From Rhodoferax mekongensis (lineage in GTDB: Bacteria; Pseudomonadota; Gammaproteobacteria; Burkholderiales; Burkholderiaceae_C), in assembly GCF_032191775.1 (NCBI RefSeq), contig NZ_CP132507.1:25001-89000 (forward strand): a DNA stretch of 64,000 nt. The letters run 5' to 3'. The notes under the pieces were generated by a model. It saw only the letters and a program-made list of their open reading frames with translations. It ran no database searches and was not told the DNA's origin. The stretch's first letter is position 1, and the number at the start of each line of letters is the position of its first letter. Of this stretch, positions 1 to 8,506 are shown in pieces. Made by a program: the position numbers and the translations under genes.

Positions 1-378
1 GTATGGCTCTTCACCTGTGGAAGCAGCGCTACACCAAATTTTGCATCCGCCTGTGAATTTTTCTGACTTCAAGTAGTCACTCAGGATTTGAAAGTGATGA
101 CCTTCCCTAAAGAACGAGGTCAAATTCGTAGTCAGCGCGTTTACGAACTCTTGCCATTCTGGCCCCTCAGTTGACTCAAGCCAACGGAGGTAGTCCTTAA
201 AACTCTGGTGCCCCGTCTCTCTTAGCCGTCTCGATAGCCGGCTGTACACCATTGCATGCTTACCATCATGCAAGCTAATGCCCGCCCTTTGATAAATCAG
301 CTTTTGAACATGTTCAAAGTCGGAGTTCGTCCAAACAAACTCCCTACCTTGCATGTCGTCTGTCGAACTAGATGCCAT
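1..378 (-). CDS. cheR: CheR chemoreceptor methyltransferase (partial, N-terminal part)
   Basis: CheR methylates glutamates on chemoreceptors with S-adenosylmethionine, the adaptation step of chemotaxis. The ATG is at 376-378 and the gene runs off the left edge, so 126 of the usual 270-290 residues are present. Visible are the helical N-terminal domain, the conserved ALTTNLTSFFRE block (residues 81-92), and CSAASTGEEPY (116-126), which opens the SAM-binding domain. This is the last visible gene of the minus-strand cheY-cheA-cheW operon, 63 bp after cheW. Identity is read from these motifs; no frameshift is seen in the visible part. Confidence 0.93.
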   Translation of the reverse strand, partial: MASSSTDDMQGREFVWTNSDFEHVQKLIYQRAGISLHDGKHAMVYSRLSRRLRETGHQSFKDYLRWLESTEGPEWQEFVNALTTNLTSFFREGHHFQILSDYLKSEKFTGGCKIWCSAASTGEEPY

Positions 379-441
379 CAATAGCCTTCAACAGTGAACG
401 CAATGGTAATCAAGCAAAGAAAGTCTTCAGCTAATCCGAAC

Positions 442-930
442 TCATTCAGACATTGAGACTAGCCCCATCTCTGGAGCGGACATCAGTTTCTCTATGTCCA
501 ACAAAATCAACATGCGATCGCCAACAGACCCCAAACCTAGAACTGCAGAACTGTCAATCACACTTTCGATATCTGGTGCAGCCTTCAAACTCTCGGGAGG
601 TAGTTCCATCACATCACTTACAGAATCAACAACGATACCTACGATTCGATTACGCAAGTTTAAGACGATGACGACCGTAAAAGAGTTGTATTCTGATTTC
701 GCACAATTGAACTTCAATCGCATATCCACGATTGGAACAATTGTTCCGCGCAAATTCACAACGCCCTTGATGAAACTGGGAGCATTTGCAACTCGCGTCG
801 GAGGTTCATAGCCACGTATCTCTTGGACCTTCAATATGTCAATGCCGTACTCCTCTTGATCCAAGCGAAAGGTCAAATACTCGCGCGCACCACTGGTGGT
901 TAGATCATTCAGTTTTTCCATCATTCCCAT
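442..930 (-). CDS. cheW: CheW chemotaxis coupling protein
   Basis: CheW is the cytoplasmic adaptor that links chemoreceptors to the kinase CheA in the polar array. The 162-residue product is one CheW/SH3-like domain. Family hallmarks are EYLTFRLDQEEYGIDILKVQEI near the N terminus, then GVVNLRGTIVPIVDMR, and a C-terminal LGLGSVGDRMLILLDIEKL. Length is normal. It lies 22 bp after cheA and before cheR on the same strand, so it is probably co-transcribed. The ATG at 928-930 gives MGMMEKL; an ATG two codons further in is possible and would change little. Confidence 0.95.
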   Translation of the reverse strand: MGMMEKLNDLTTSGAREYLTFRLDQEEYGIDILKVQEIRGYEPPTRVANAPSFIKGVVNLRGTIVPIVDMRLKFNCAKSEYNSFTVVIVLNLRNRIVGIVVDSVSDVMELPPESLKAAPDIESVIDSSAVLGLGSVGDRMLILLDIEKLMSAPEMGLVSMSE

Positions 931-952
931 GAGAAACTCCTAGAGCAGCATT

Positions 953-3088
953 TCAATGACGTGACCGGCGCACAAGTGCACCAGTATCGAGAATGAGCGC
1001 GACCTTCCCATCTCCCAGAATCGTAGCTCCGGAAACGTTAGGCACCTTCCGATAGTTAGACTCAAGGTTCTTGACAACAACCTGTTGTTGTCCAAGAAGT
1101 TCATCCACCAAAAGTGCAACTCGGCTACCGTCAGCCTCAACGACAACCATGATGTCACTGGACTTTTCAAAGTCGAAGCGAGGGATTTGAAATACCTTCT
1201 CCAACTCAATCACGGGCATGTACTCATCGCGCACCTTTACGAGCTGAGACCCCTGCCCCACTGTGCTTACAGCATCTGCCTTCACCTGAAAAGACTCAAT
1301 AACAGAGGAGAGTGGAAGTATGTACACCTCTTCACCCACTCCAACTGACATGCCATCCATGATGGCTAGTGTGAGTGGCAAGCGTACAGACACCTTCATG
1401 CCGTAACCTTCAGCGGAGTCGATATCCACAGTGCCGTTCAACGCGGTGATGTTCTTCTTCACCACATCCATGCCGACTCCGCGACCAGAGACATCCGTAA
1501 CGACGGCTGCAGTTGAAAAGCCGGGCGCAAAGATTAGTTGCCAAACCTCTGCGTCAGACATTTGATCTGAAACGTCAATTCCACGCTCTCTGGCTTTATT
1601 TAAAATTTTCGTACGTGAAAGTCCTCGGCCATCATCACGCACTTCTATCACTATGGATCCGCCTTGGTGCGAGGCCGACAAGGTAATCGTGCCGGACTCT
1701 GACTTGCCAGCAGCTATGCGCTCAGCCGGCATTTCGATACCATGATCACAACTGTTGCGAACAAGGTGGGTCAATGGATCGGTGATTTTCTCGACCAATC
1801 CTTTGTCTAACTCAGTAGCTTCACCTTGGGTGACGAACTCGACTTTCTTGCCCAGCTTACCGGCCAAGTCACGCAACATGCGGGGAAACCGACTGAAAAC
1901 GATCGACATTGGAATCATCCGAATCGACATTACAGACTCTTGAAGATCCCTGGTATTTCGGTCCAGATCCGCCAATCCGGTTAATAGCTGCTGATAGACA
2001 GCAGGATCCAGTGCTCTGCTGTTCTGAGCAAGCATTGCTTGAGTGATTACAAGCTCTCCAACGAGGTTGATCAGCTGGTCAACCTTGCTGATCGCAACCC
2101 GAATAGTGGCAGCTTCAGGCTGAACCACGGCTGCCGGATTAACTTTTGCGGGGACCTTCGCAACGGTTGCGACCTCTTGCGCAACGGATGGAGCCGTTAT
2201 TTGCTCTGCCGCAACACCGGGCGCTCCGGGAGAACCATCAAAGAATCCGAATCCAGCCTCCGGAGCCACCTTCGTTTCGGGGGTGACTCCAGCCACAGCA
2301 GGGGCCCCAGCAGCGCCATCAAAGAAGCCGAAACCTGGATCCGCACGTGGCTGCTCTCCATTAATCTCAATTTGAACTTTTTCTCTGGAAACATGGAAAG
2401 CGAACAGATCCAGCAACTCCTCATCAGTAGAAGATGTTCCTGCTTGGAAAACCCGGAATCCAGCTTTAGGCGACACAACAGGCGTGATTTCACCAAGCCC
2501 TGGAATGTCCCGAAAAAGCTCTTGTATGGCATCCGCTTGTTCAGGCTTGTCCAATGGCCCCACAGTAATTTGGAGACTACGCGGACCAGGTAAGTTTGCT
2601 TTGCTAACTGAGGCTTCCTGCTTTGGCACTACTGGCGCAGCGGCTGGTCTCTGGACTTCCAAAGTTCCGCCTGCTGCCAATACGCTGATACGTTTGACCA
2701 AGTCGGCCGTCGGGAGAGCCTCACCCTCATCACCGGCTTGATGACGCGCCAACAAGCTACGCGAGGCATCAGCAGACTCCAAAAGCACGTCGACCATTGC
2801 CGCTGTAGGCTGCAATTCATGCCTACGAAGCCTGTCTAGCAAAGACTCCATCTGATGCGTTAGTTCAGCAACGTCAGCAAACCCAAATGTCGCGGCCCCT
2901 CCCTTGACAGAGTGCGCGCAGCGGAAAATTCCATTCAGTTCTTCGTCATCCGCTGTTTCCAGATTCAGGTTGAGGAGCATTTGCTCCATCTGATCCAAGT
3001 TTTCGCCCGCTTCTTCAAAAAAGATTTGATAAAACTGACTCAGATCGAAATCACCACCAGCTCCACCATCTTGATGCGTCTCGGCCAT
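953..3088 (-). CDS. cheA: CheA chemotaxis histidine kinase
   Basis: CheA autophosphorylates under receptor control and passes phosphate to CheY (and to CheB, not in this window). The 711-residue protein has the full class layout: an N-terminal HPt domain with the phosphoacceptor His59 in CAHSVKGGAATFGF; a long linker; a P3 dimerisation helix pair (SKVDQLINLVGELVITQ, roughly residue 335 on); an ATPase domain with the N box LVRNSCDHGIE and G boxes DDGRGL and GRGVGMDVV; and a C-terminal CheW-like regulatory domain. The linker carries two near-identical GFGFFDG..GAP segments (about 2216-2345). It is flanked by cheY upstream and cheW downstream. Confidence 0.96.
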   Translation of the reverse strand: MAETHQDGGAGGDFDLSQFYQIFFEEAGENLDQMEQMLLNLNLETADDEELNGIFRCAHSVKGGAATFGFADVAELTHQMESLLDRLRRHELQPTAAMVDVLLESADASRSLLARHQAGDEGEALPTADLVKRISVLAAGGTLEVQRPAAAPVVPKQEASVSKANLPGPRSLQITVGPLDKPEQADAIQELFRDIPGLGEITPVVSPKAGFRVFQAGTSSTDEELLDLFAFHVSREKVQIEINGEQPRADPGFGFFDGAAGAPAVAGVTPETKVAPEAGFGFFDGSPGAPGVAAEQITAPSVAQEVATVAKVPAKVNPAAVVQPEAATIRVAISKVDQLINLVGELVITQAMLAQNSRALDPAVYQQLLTGLADLDRNTRDLQESVMSIRMIPMSIVFSRFPRMLRDLAGKLGKKVEFVTQGEATELDKGLVEKITDPLTHLVRNSCDHGIEMPAERIAAGKSESGTITLSASHQGGSIVIEVRDDGRGLSRTKILNKARERGIDVSDQMSDAEVWQLIFAPGFSTAAVVTDVSGRGVGMDVVKKNITALNGTVDIDSAEGYGMKVSVRLPLTLAIMDGMSVGVGEEVYILPLSSVIESFQVKADAVSTVGQGSQLVKVRDEYMPVIELEKVFQIPRFDFEKSSDIMVVVEADGSRVALLVDELLGQQQVVVKNLESNYRKVPNVSGATILGDGKVALILDTGALVRRSRH

Positions 3089-3131
3089 GCCTATCTCCTA
3101 TTATTGAGAATCCAACGACGTCCCATCCAAT

Positions 3132-3494
3132 CTAGCGGATGACCTTTTTGATAACGTCCAGAAGCTTCGCCGGGTCAAAGGGTTTTACCAGCCAACCCGT
3201 TGCCCCCGCTGCACGGCCGGCCTGTTTCATCAGATCACTCGATTCTGTAGTCAACATAAGAATCGGCGTTGTTTTGAACTGAGGATGCTCCCGCAACTTG
3301 CGAGTCAACCCAAGACCATCGAGTCTGGGCATATTTTGATCCGTCAAAACCAAATCGAATGTCTGCGTTTGCGCTTTTTCGTACGCATCCTGACCATCCA
3401 CAGCTTCCACGACTTGATACCCCGCACCGGTTAGGGTGAAGGAAACCATCTTTCGCATGGAGGGGGAATCGTCAACAGCAAGTATTAAAGGCAT
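3132..3494 (-). CDS. cheY: CheY-type response regulator
   Basis: A single-domain receiver of 120 residues, expected to take phosphate from CheA and bind FliM or act within the array. Acidic pocket residues are Asp8-Asp9 (AVDDSPSMRK), the phosphoacceptor is Asp52 (LVLTDQNMP), then the Thr of MLTTES and the Lys of LVKPFDP. I chose the ATG at 3492-3494 because the receiver begins there; the open frame extends 44 codons further upstream, but that stretch overlaps the preceding gene and is not domain-like. It sits between the CheZ-motif gene and cheA. A second, more canonical CheY is at 53446-53835, so this one may have a specialised or phosphate-sink role. Confidence 0.92.
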   Translation of the reverse strand: MPLILAVDDSPSMRKMVSFTLTGAGYQVVEAVDGQDAYEKAQTQTFDLVLTDQNMPRLDGLGLTRKLREHPQFKTTPILMLTTESSDLMKQAGRAAGATGWLVKPFDPAKLLDVIKKVIR

Positions 3495-3534
3495 GAGAGG
3501 CTCCGATAAAACGCAGGGGAAGTTGTGGTTTAGG

Positions 3535-3984
3535 TTAGAAAAGCTCAATGGACCCGGCGTCCATTTCATCTTGGGTAACTGGATTGGGACGTTCCGGCAC
3601 TTCTTCAACGAAGGGCACCGCCTCACCGTCTTCGCTACCCATCGACTCAGATGCTAGCCGGTAGGCACAACCTTGCAAGATTTTCGAGGTGTGAACAATC
3701 AGCTGCGAGGCCATATCCTGGAATTGGAGCTCCGTTACCGCTGCGTGCAGCGCACTACGAACCCTGTCCAACTCTTCAGAGTGACCCAAAGCGGGCGATG
3801 ACAGGTGAGCACTAGCGGTAGTAAACCGCTCCATGAGGTTTTCCATAGTGTGCGCCAACAATCCGTCAAGCCGCGTCAAGTCGTGCACAACAACTAGCAG
3901 GGAATCTTGCACTTCGGCGACCAACATTACAGGCAGCTGAACAGCCGGGGCAGCAGGTGGCGTCAACGATGGTTCCATTGTCAT
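3535..3984 (-). CDS. CheZ-motif protein, candidate CheY-P phosphatase
   Basis: A 149-residue helical protein, first gene of the cheY-cheA-cheW-cheR operon. I do not recognise it as a named family. Residues 86-95 read LQFQDMASQL, which matches the catalytic helix of CheZ (FxDLTGQVI in the canonical copy here) and keeps the DxxxQ pair, Asp90 and Gln94, that positions water and phosphoryl group in CheZ. It lacks the CheZ C-terminal CheY-binding tail (VDDLLASLGF in the other copy) and ends instead in DEMDAGSIELF. It is shorter than CheZ (212 residues here). The inference is a dedicated phosphatase for the adjacent CheY; the gene is sure, the function is not. Confidence 0.7.
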   Translation of the reverse strand: MTMEPSLTPPAAPAVQLPVMLVAEVQDSLLVVVHDLTRLDGLLAHTMENLMERFTTASAHLSSPALGHSEELDRVRSALHAAVTELQFQDMASQLIVHTSKILQGCAYRLASESMGSEDGEAVPFVEEVPERPNPVTQDEMDAGSIELF

Positions 3985-4139
3985 TCTTCCTCAGATGCCA
4001 GTCTTGTTCGCTATCCTACGCCGGATTCATGAGCTTTGAGTTAATCACGGAGCGTAGGTTAGCAGGATTCACGAATTTTGGGGAAAAATCAATTACTTTG
4101 ACAGAAAAAAAATTTTAGGTTTCGCACTGGCAGCACATA

Positions 4140-5279
4140 ATGAATCGCATGATAGCCCTGAAACATGAGTCCAATCCACTGGGTAACCCTGTAAAAGTAC
4201 TGCACTTAGAGGATTCAGACGCCGACCACTTGCTCGTCAAGCGGGCACTAGAAGGCAGCGATCTTCGCTTCAGCATTGCGCGAGCCGATGACAAACAAAG
4301 CTTGCTTGCGTCTTTATTGGACCAAGAGTTCGACATAGTGCTCATGGATTACAGACTTCCCGGCTTTACTGCCATGGACGCTTGGGCCGAACTGTCAAAA
4401 CTGAGCGCCACTCCGCCTTGCGTCATAGTTTCAGGTGCAATCGGTGAAGCAGCGGCTGTCGCAGCCATCCAGAGTGGAATCACGGACTATTTGCACAAAG
4501 ACAAACTTAAGGAATTGGCAAGAGTCATTCTGCGTGCCCTAAAGCTGCACCAAAGCGAGAAAGAAAGACAGCGAACGGCCAACGCACTTGAAGAATCGGA
4601 GCGTCGCATATCTGAGCTCGCAAGGCATCTGCAAAGTTCGCTAGAGCAAGAACGCGCGGCCATTTCGAGGGAAATTCACGACGAAATCGGCGGGGCACTC
4701 GCCGCAATGAATCTCGATGTTGCCTGGATAAAGCGCCACACAGAATCCCCGGAAATACTCGAAAGACTCAGCGCCATACAGCAAATGGTGGGGCAAGCCC
4801 TTACCGCCACCCAACGCATCATGCAAAACACCCGTCCAGCGATACTTGATCAAGGCTTGGCAGCCAGCGTGCAATGGTTGAGCGAGGCCCACTCTAAACG
4901 CGTTGGACGTCGGGTACTTCTCAATTGCAGGCTGGATAACGACACCGCACTCAATGATGGCGCTCGGTTGACCGCATATCGGGTTGTTCAAGAATCGCTA
5001 ACCAATATCGGCAAATATGCGCCAGCGGCTGATGTGTTGATAGACATCGCAGACGGGGGAGACGGACTCACCGTTGAAGTCTCCGACAATGGTCCCGGAT
5101 TTGACATGACACGACTCCAAAAAACGGCTGGCTTCGGCCTCAAAGGGCTCAGCGAAAGAGCGAAAAACATTGGTGGTTGGCTTGATGTCAGCAGCACTCC
5201 GGGAAGGGGTACATCCATCACGTTGACACTGCCACTCCAGCCCCCCCCAACCAATCCGACAACGTCAAAAAATCCATGA
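4140..5279 (+). CDS. Receiver-histidine kinase fusion (NarX/DegS-type kinase)
   Basis: A 379-residue cytoplasmic signalling kinase. An N-terminal receiver (about 18-135) has acidic pocket residues in LEDSDADH and phosphoacceptor Asp70 (LMDYRLPG). A short coiled coil leads to a HisKA_3 dimerisation domain with His180 (REIHDEIGGAL). A HATPase follows with N-box-like VVQESLTN, G1 VSDNGPGF and G2 GFGLKGL. No membrane segment or sensor domain is seen, so input probably arrives through the receiver. It overlaps the downstream response regulator by ATGA and likely phosphorylates it. The C terminus is a Pro/Thr tail encoded across a C8 run (5241-5248). The ATG at 4140 has no strong ribosome site; an ATG at codon 4 is possible. 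Confidence 0.88.
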   Translation: MNRMIALKHESNPLGNPVKVLHLEDSDADHLLVKRALEGSDLRFSIARADDKQSLLASLLDQEFDIVLMDYRLPGFTAMDAWAELSKLSATPPCVIVSGAIGEAAAVAAIQSGITDYLHKDKLKELARVILRALKLHQSEKERQRTANALEESERRISELARHLQSSLEQERAAISREIHDEIGGALAAMNLDVAWIKRHTESPEILERLSAIQQMVGQALTATQRIMQNTRPAILDQGLAASVQWLSEAHSKRVGRRVLLNCRLDNDTALNDGARLTAYRVVQESLTNIGKYAPAADVLIDIADGGDGLTVEVSDNGPGFDMTRLQKTAGFGLKGLSERAKNIGGWLDVSSTPGRGTSITLTLPLQPPPTNPTTSKNP

Positions 5280-5905
5280 TCCAAGTCGTTTTGTGCGATG
5301 ACCATGCAATGATCCGCAGGGGTATCCGTGACACACTCGTAGATTCAGGCGGGATAGAGGTCACCGGCGAGGCAGGCAGCTACCAGGAACTCAAAGAAAC
5401 ACTCAAATCCGCAGCCTGCGAGGTATTGGTACTCGACCTCAATTTACCTGGCCGAAGTGGGCTGGAGGTCCTTGCCGCGGTAAAGGAGTCTCACCCCCAT
5501 GTCAGAACGCTCATCGTCTCCATGTTCGCAGAAGACCAGTACGCCATAAGATGCCTCCGAGCCGGGGCATCTGGCTATTTGAATAAGGCCGGTGATCCTG
5601 CAGACTTAGCGAAGGCGGTCCGCACCATTCATTCCGGCCGGAAATTCGTAACACCGGAAGTTTCAGAGATGCTGATCAATCAACTCGCAACCCCCAGCGA
5701 AGAGACTCTGCACTCTAGGCTCTCCGAGAGAGAGCTCCAGACACTGATTAAAATTGCTTCAGGCAAAAAACTCTCGGACATAGCGGAAGAGCTCATGCTC
5801 AGCCCTAAAACCGTTAGCGTTTATCGCGCACGATTGCTAGAAAAACTTGCGCTGAGCAACAATGCAGAACTGACTGTGTATGCCATTCGCAATGCCCTCG
5901 TCTAG
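5276..5905 (+). CDS. NarL/FixJ-family response regulator
   Basis: A 209-residue DNA-binding response regulator. The receiver (1-120) has Asp8-Asp9 and phosphoacceptor Asp54 (VLDLNLPG). A LuxR/GerE helix-turn-helix occupies about 148-209 (LSERELQTLIKIASGKK, then the recognition helix around SPKTVSVYRARLLEKL). Its start overlaps the kinase stop as ATGA, which implies translational coupling and a cognate pair. It ends 3 bp from the convergent fliR. The regulated genes are unknown; the position between cheA and fliR operons suggests a role in motility. Confidence 0.92.
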   Translation: MIQVVLCDDHAMIRRGIRDTLVDSGGIEVTGEAGSYQELKETLKSAACEVLVLDLNLPGRSGLEVLAAVKESHPHVRTLIVSMFAEDQYAIRCLRAGASGYLNKAGDPADLAKAVRTIHSGRKFVTPEVSEMLINQLATPSEETLHSRLSERELQTLIKIASGKKLSDIAEELMLSPKTVSVYRARLLEKLALSNNAELTVYAIRNALV

Positions 5906-5908
5906 GCC

Positions 5909-6676
5909 TTAGCTGGATACGAAAAGTCCGATCACCCTACCCATCAAAGCGGTAAACGGTTGGTCCAGCATGGGCAGCGTCACGGCGATTCCCACAATGC
6001 CGACGACGAGTGTGATGGGAAAACCAATGGCAAATATGTTCATTTGAGGCGACACGCGCGAAATAATCCCCAGAGCCATGTTGGTGAATAGCAGGATGCC
6101 CACCATGGGCAGCGCAATCCAAAGGGCACTCGCAAAGACTTCTGCCCCCAGTTTTTGAAGTTGCATGGCGGCCAATGCATCCAAAAAATTTGGCGACACA
6201 GGGAAAGCGACAAAACTCTGCGTGACTGCCATCATCACCATCAGGTGGCCATTCATCACCACAAAAAGCAAGGAAGCCATCTGCGCAAAAAATCTCGCAA
6301 CCGCACTGGACTGTGTGTTCATGGAGGTATCAAAAAAAGCAGCGAAGTTCAACCCCATCTGGAAACCAACCACTTCGCCTGCTAGCTCAACAGATGAGAA
6401 CACCAGGCGAACGGCAAAGCCAATCGATAAACCGATAACGACTTGCTGAATGACGACTGCAAGCGCAGCGGGATCATTGAACGAAATGACGGGCGCATCC
6501 GGCAGGCTGGCCTGAATGGCCAAGGCCACCAGAAGCGATAAACCGATCTTTGCCCGCATCGGAAAAGCTCTGGAAGAAAGTACCGGCGCAGACGTAAAAA
6601 CGGCCAAGACTCTCAGGAAAGGCCAGAGTATGGGTGAAAGCCACTGGGCAATCTGGGCTTCATCAAAAGAGATCAC
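5909..6676 (-). CDS. fliR: FliR, flagellar export gate protein
   Basis: FliR is an integral membrane subunit of the flagellar type III export gate, assembling with FliP and FliQ. The 255-residue product has several long hydrophobic segments and the FliR/YscT features SLLVALAIQASLP, GLSIGFAVRLVFSSVELAGE and FQMGLNFAAFFD. Length is normal. The start is a GTG at 6674-6676; the next in-frame ATG is about 40 residues further in and would remove the first membrane segment. It is last in the fliLMNOPQR operon, 12 bp after fliQ. Confidence 0.94.
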   Translation of the reverse strand: MISFDEAQIAQWLSPILWPFLRVLAVFTSAPVLSSRAFPMRAKIGLSLLVALAIQASLPDAPVISFNDPAALAVVIQQVVIGLSIGFAVRLVFSSVELAGEVVGFQMGLNFAAFFDTSMNTQSSAVARFFAQMASLLFVVMNGHLMVMMAVTQSFVAFPVSPNFLDALAAMQLQKLGAEVFASALWIALPMVGILLFTNMALGIISRVSPQMNIFAIGFPITLVVGIVGIAVTLPMLDQPFTALMGRVIGLFVSS

Positions 6677-6688
6677 AGGACCACTCTG

Positions 6689-6958
6689 TCACACCACAGA
6701 GGCAGGAATGGCTTCCAGCATTCGACGGATGTACTCCACCAACATAGTCAGCATCCATGGACCAGCAATCGCAAACACGGCGATCACCGCCACCAATTTG
6801 GGGACGAATGCTAGAGTCGCCTCATGGATCTGGGTGACCGCTTGAAAAAGGCTGACCAACAAACCGACCACAAGGGCAGCTCCTAGCACCGGAGCTGACA
6901 CCATCAAAAGCATCAACAAGGCCTCTTGCCCCATGGTTAAAACGGTTTGCGCGTTCAT
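6689..6958 (-). CDS. fliQ: FliQ, flagellar export gate protein
   Basis: An 89-residue protein with two transmembrane helices, the usual size and shape for FliQ, which forms part of the export channel with FliP and FliR. Recognisable segments are LLMVSAPVLGAALVVGLLVS, FQAVTQIHEATLAFVPK and the C-terminal GPWMLTMLVEYIRRM. It lies 10 bp after fliP and 12 bp before fliR. Confidence 0.95.
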   Translation of the reverse strand: MNAQTVLTMGQEALLMLLMVSAPVLGAALVVGLLVSLFQAVTQIHEATLAFVPKLVAVIAVFAIAGPWMLTMLVEYIRRMLEAIPASVV

Positions 6959-6968
6959 GGTCGATACC

Positions 6969-7739
6969 TCAGGTTACAAAACTTGCAGCCAACGAACCAA
7001 TCAGAAGGTTCCAGCCGTCGGCCAATACGAAAAGCATGAGCTTGAATGGCAGCGCGACCAACACCGGGGACAACATCATCATGCCTAGCGACATCAATAC
7101 GCTGGCAACCACAATATCAATGACCAGGAACGGGATGAAAATCATGAATCCGATCTGGAACGCTGATTTCAACTCACTGATCACAAACGCCGGCACCAAC
7201 ACCCGAATGGGGGCCGTGTCCGCCTTCATGTCCGGCGGAAGCTTCGCAAGCTTTGCAAAAAGCGAAAAGTCCGACTGGCGTGTCTGCTTCACCATAAAAC
7301 TTCGGATGGGAACCTCTGCTTTTTGAAGCGCCAGATCGAACGACATCGTGCCCTGTGAATAAGGCTGGTAGGCATCGGCGTAAATCCGATCGAAGGTGGG
7401 CCCCATGACAAAAAAAGTCAAGAACAGGGACAAGCCAACAATCACTTGATTAGGCGGGGCTGATTGGGTCCCTAAAGCCTGACGCAACAAGGACAAGACA
7501 ATCACGATGCGGGTGAAACCCGTCATCATCAACAGCACAGCGGGTATAAACGAGAGTGCAGTGAAAAACAGAAGTGTCTGTATCGGCACAGAGAAATTGA
7601 CGCCGCTCTCCCCTGTCCCTACCAATAAAGGTAATTGACCGGGAGTCTGTGCAAATGCCGAAGCGGAGGCAAGCAAAGCAACCAAGCCGAGTGAAGCCAC
7701 GCCCCACTGACGAATGACCAAAGAGGAAACACCGGTCAT
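6969..7739 (-). CDS. fliP: FliP, flagellar export gate protein
   Basis: FliP forms the core of the export gate. I take the ATG at 7737-7739, giving 256 residues with an N-terminal signal-like segment (VASLGLVALLASASAFA), as FliP is normally made with a cleaved leader. The upstream extension of the open frame overlaps fliO and is not FliP. Typical features are FTRIVIVLSLLRQALGTQSAPPNQ (given here as FTRIVIVLSLLRQALG and SAPPNQVI), MGPTFDRIYADAYQPY and VLVPAFVISELKSAFQIGF. One base separates its start from the fliO stop. Confidence 0.95.
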   Translation of the reverse strand: MTGVSSLVIRQWGVASLGLVALLASASAFAQTPGQLPLLVGTGESGVNFSVPIQTLLFFTALSFIPAVLLMMTGFTRIVIVLSLLRQALGTQSAPPNQVIVGLSLFLTFFVMGPTFDRIYADAYQPYSQGTMSFDLALQKAEVPIRSFMVKQTRQSDFSLFAKLAKLPPDMKADTAPIRVLVPAFVISELKSAFQIGFMIFIPFLVIDIVVASVLMSLGMMMLSPVLVALPFKLMLFVLADGWNLLIGSLAASFVT

Positions 7740-7740
7740 T

Positions 7741-8052
7741 TCAAGAAATCCTTCCCGGAACCGTGGGAATTTCCATCGACTCCTGAGACTCAACCGGTGC
7801 AGTAGCAGTGTGCAGGCATTGAATTCCGTTCGCACTCACACCCAAAGTCAACCAGACTCGGTTGTGCATGGGGCCCACTTCAACGGTAACAACCCTTTGG
7901 TGCGGACCAACAGCAACAGCCGATACAAAGCGGCTCTGAGCCCCACCCAAGCGGGAAGACGAGGGAACACGGGCTTTCAGCCAACGGATCAAAAAGGGAA
8001 CGCAGGCCAGCGCAATAAGGAAAAGGATGACAGGTAAAAGTTGCAATGACAT
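7741..8052 (-). CDS. fliO: FliO, flagellar export gate assembly protein
   Basis: A small membrane protein of 103 residues with one N-terminal transmembrane segment (LLPVILFLIALACVPFLIRW) and a basic cytoplasmic tail. FliO helps assemble the FliP ring. The sequence itself is weakly conserved, so the call rests on size, topology, the SAVAVGPHQRVVTVEVG segment typical of FliO, and its place between fliN and fliP. Confidence 0.86.
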   Translation of the reverse strand: MSLQLLPVILFLIALACVPFLIRWLKARVPSSSRLGGAQSRFVSAVAVGPHQRVVTVEVGPMHNRVWLTLGVSANGIQCLHTATAPVESQESMEIPTVPGRIS

Positions 8053-8065
8053 CGGCAGCAGCCGT

Positions 8066-8506
8066 TTAGTTTCTACTGACCCGCTTCAACCGTTCGGACG
8101 GCGTCACGACATCCGTCAATCGTATACCGAACTTGTCATTGACCACGACGACCTCACCCTGGGCGATCAAATATCCATTGACCAGAACATCCATGGGCTC
8201 CCCCGCAAGCGCATCCAGCTCAACGACTGAGCCCTGCCCCAACTGCAATATGTGTTTGATGGGCACTTTGGTGCGTCCCAGCTCAACGGAGAGCTGAACC
8301 GGTATGTCCAACACCATGTTGATGTCGTTGACATGCCCATCGCCACCCGAGGTAAACGGCTTTGGCGTGTCCCCGGAAAGCGGCCCGCCGGGAGCGGCAT
8401 CTCCCACACCATCGCTAGCTTTTTGCTCAAGGAGCGCTTCCGCCCAATCTGCCATCCCGTCATCGGCAGCACCTTGAACTTCGTCGGGTTTATCTTCAGA
8501 TGCCAT
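8066..8506 (-). CDS. fliN: FliN, flagellar motor switch protein
   Basis: FliN builds the C ring with FliM and FliG and helps dock the export apparatus. With the ATG at 8504-8506 the product is 146 residues; this start has a GGAG site 6 bases upstream and overlaps the fliM stop by 11 bases, while longer starts lie inside fliM. A Gly/Asp-rich, disordered N-terminal part is followed by the conserved SpoA domain (about 65-140): VPIKHILQLGQGSVVELD, LAGEPMDVLVNGYLIAQGEV and VNDKFGIRLTDV. Confidence 0.95.
   Translation of the reverse strand: MASEDKPDEVQGAADDGMADWAEALLEQKASDGVGDAAPGGPLSGDTPKPFTSGGDGHVNDINMVLDIPVQLSVELGRTKVPIKHILQLGQGSVVELDALAGEPMDVLVNGYLIAQGEVVVVNDKFGIRLTDVVTPSERLKRVSRN

Noticed and set aside
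3985..4139. Sigma-28-like promoter before the CheZ-motif gene (TCAAAG with GATA about 20 bases on)
   Set aside because: Both boxes match poorly (about half the positions) at any allowed spacing, so I did not list it.
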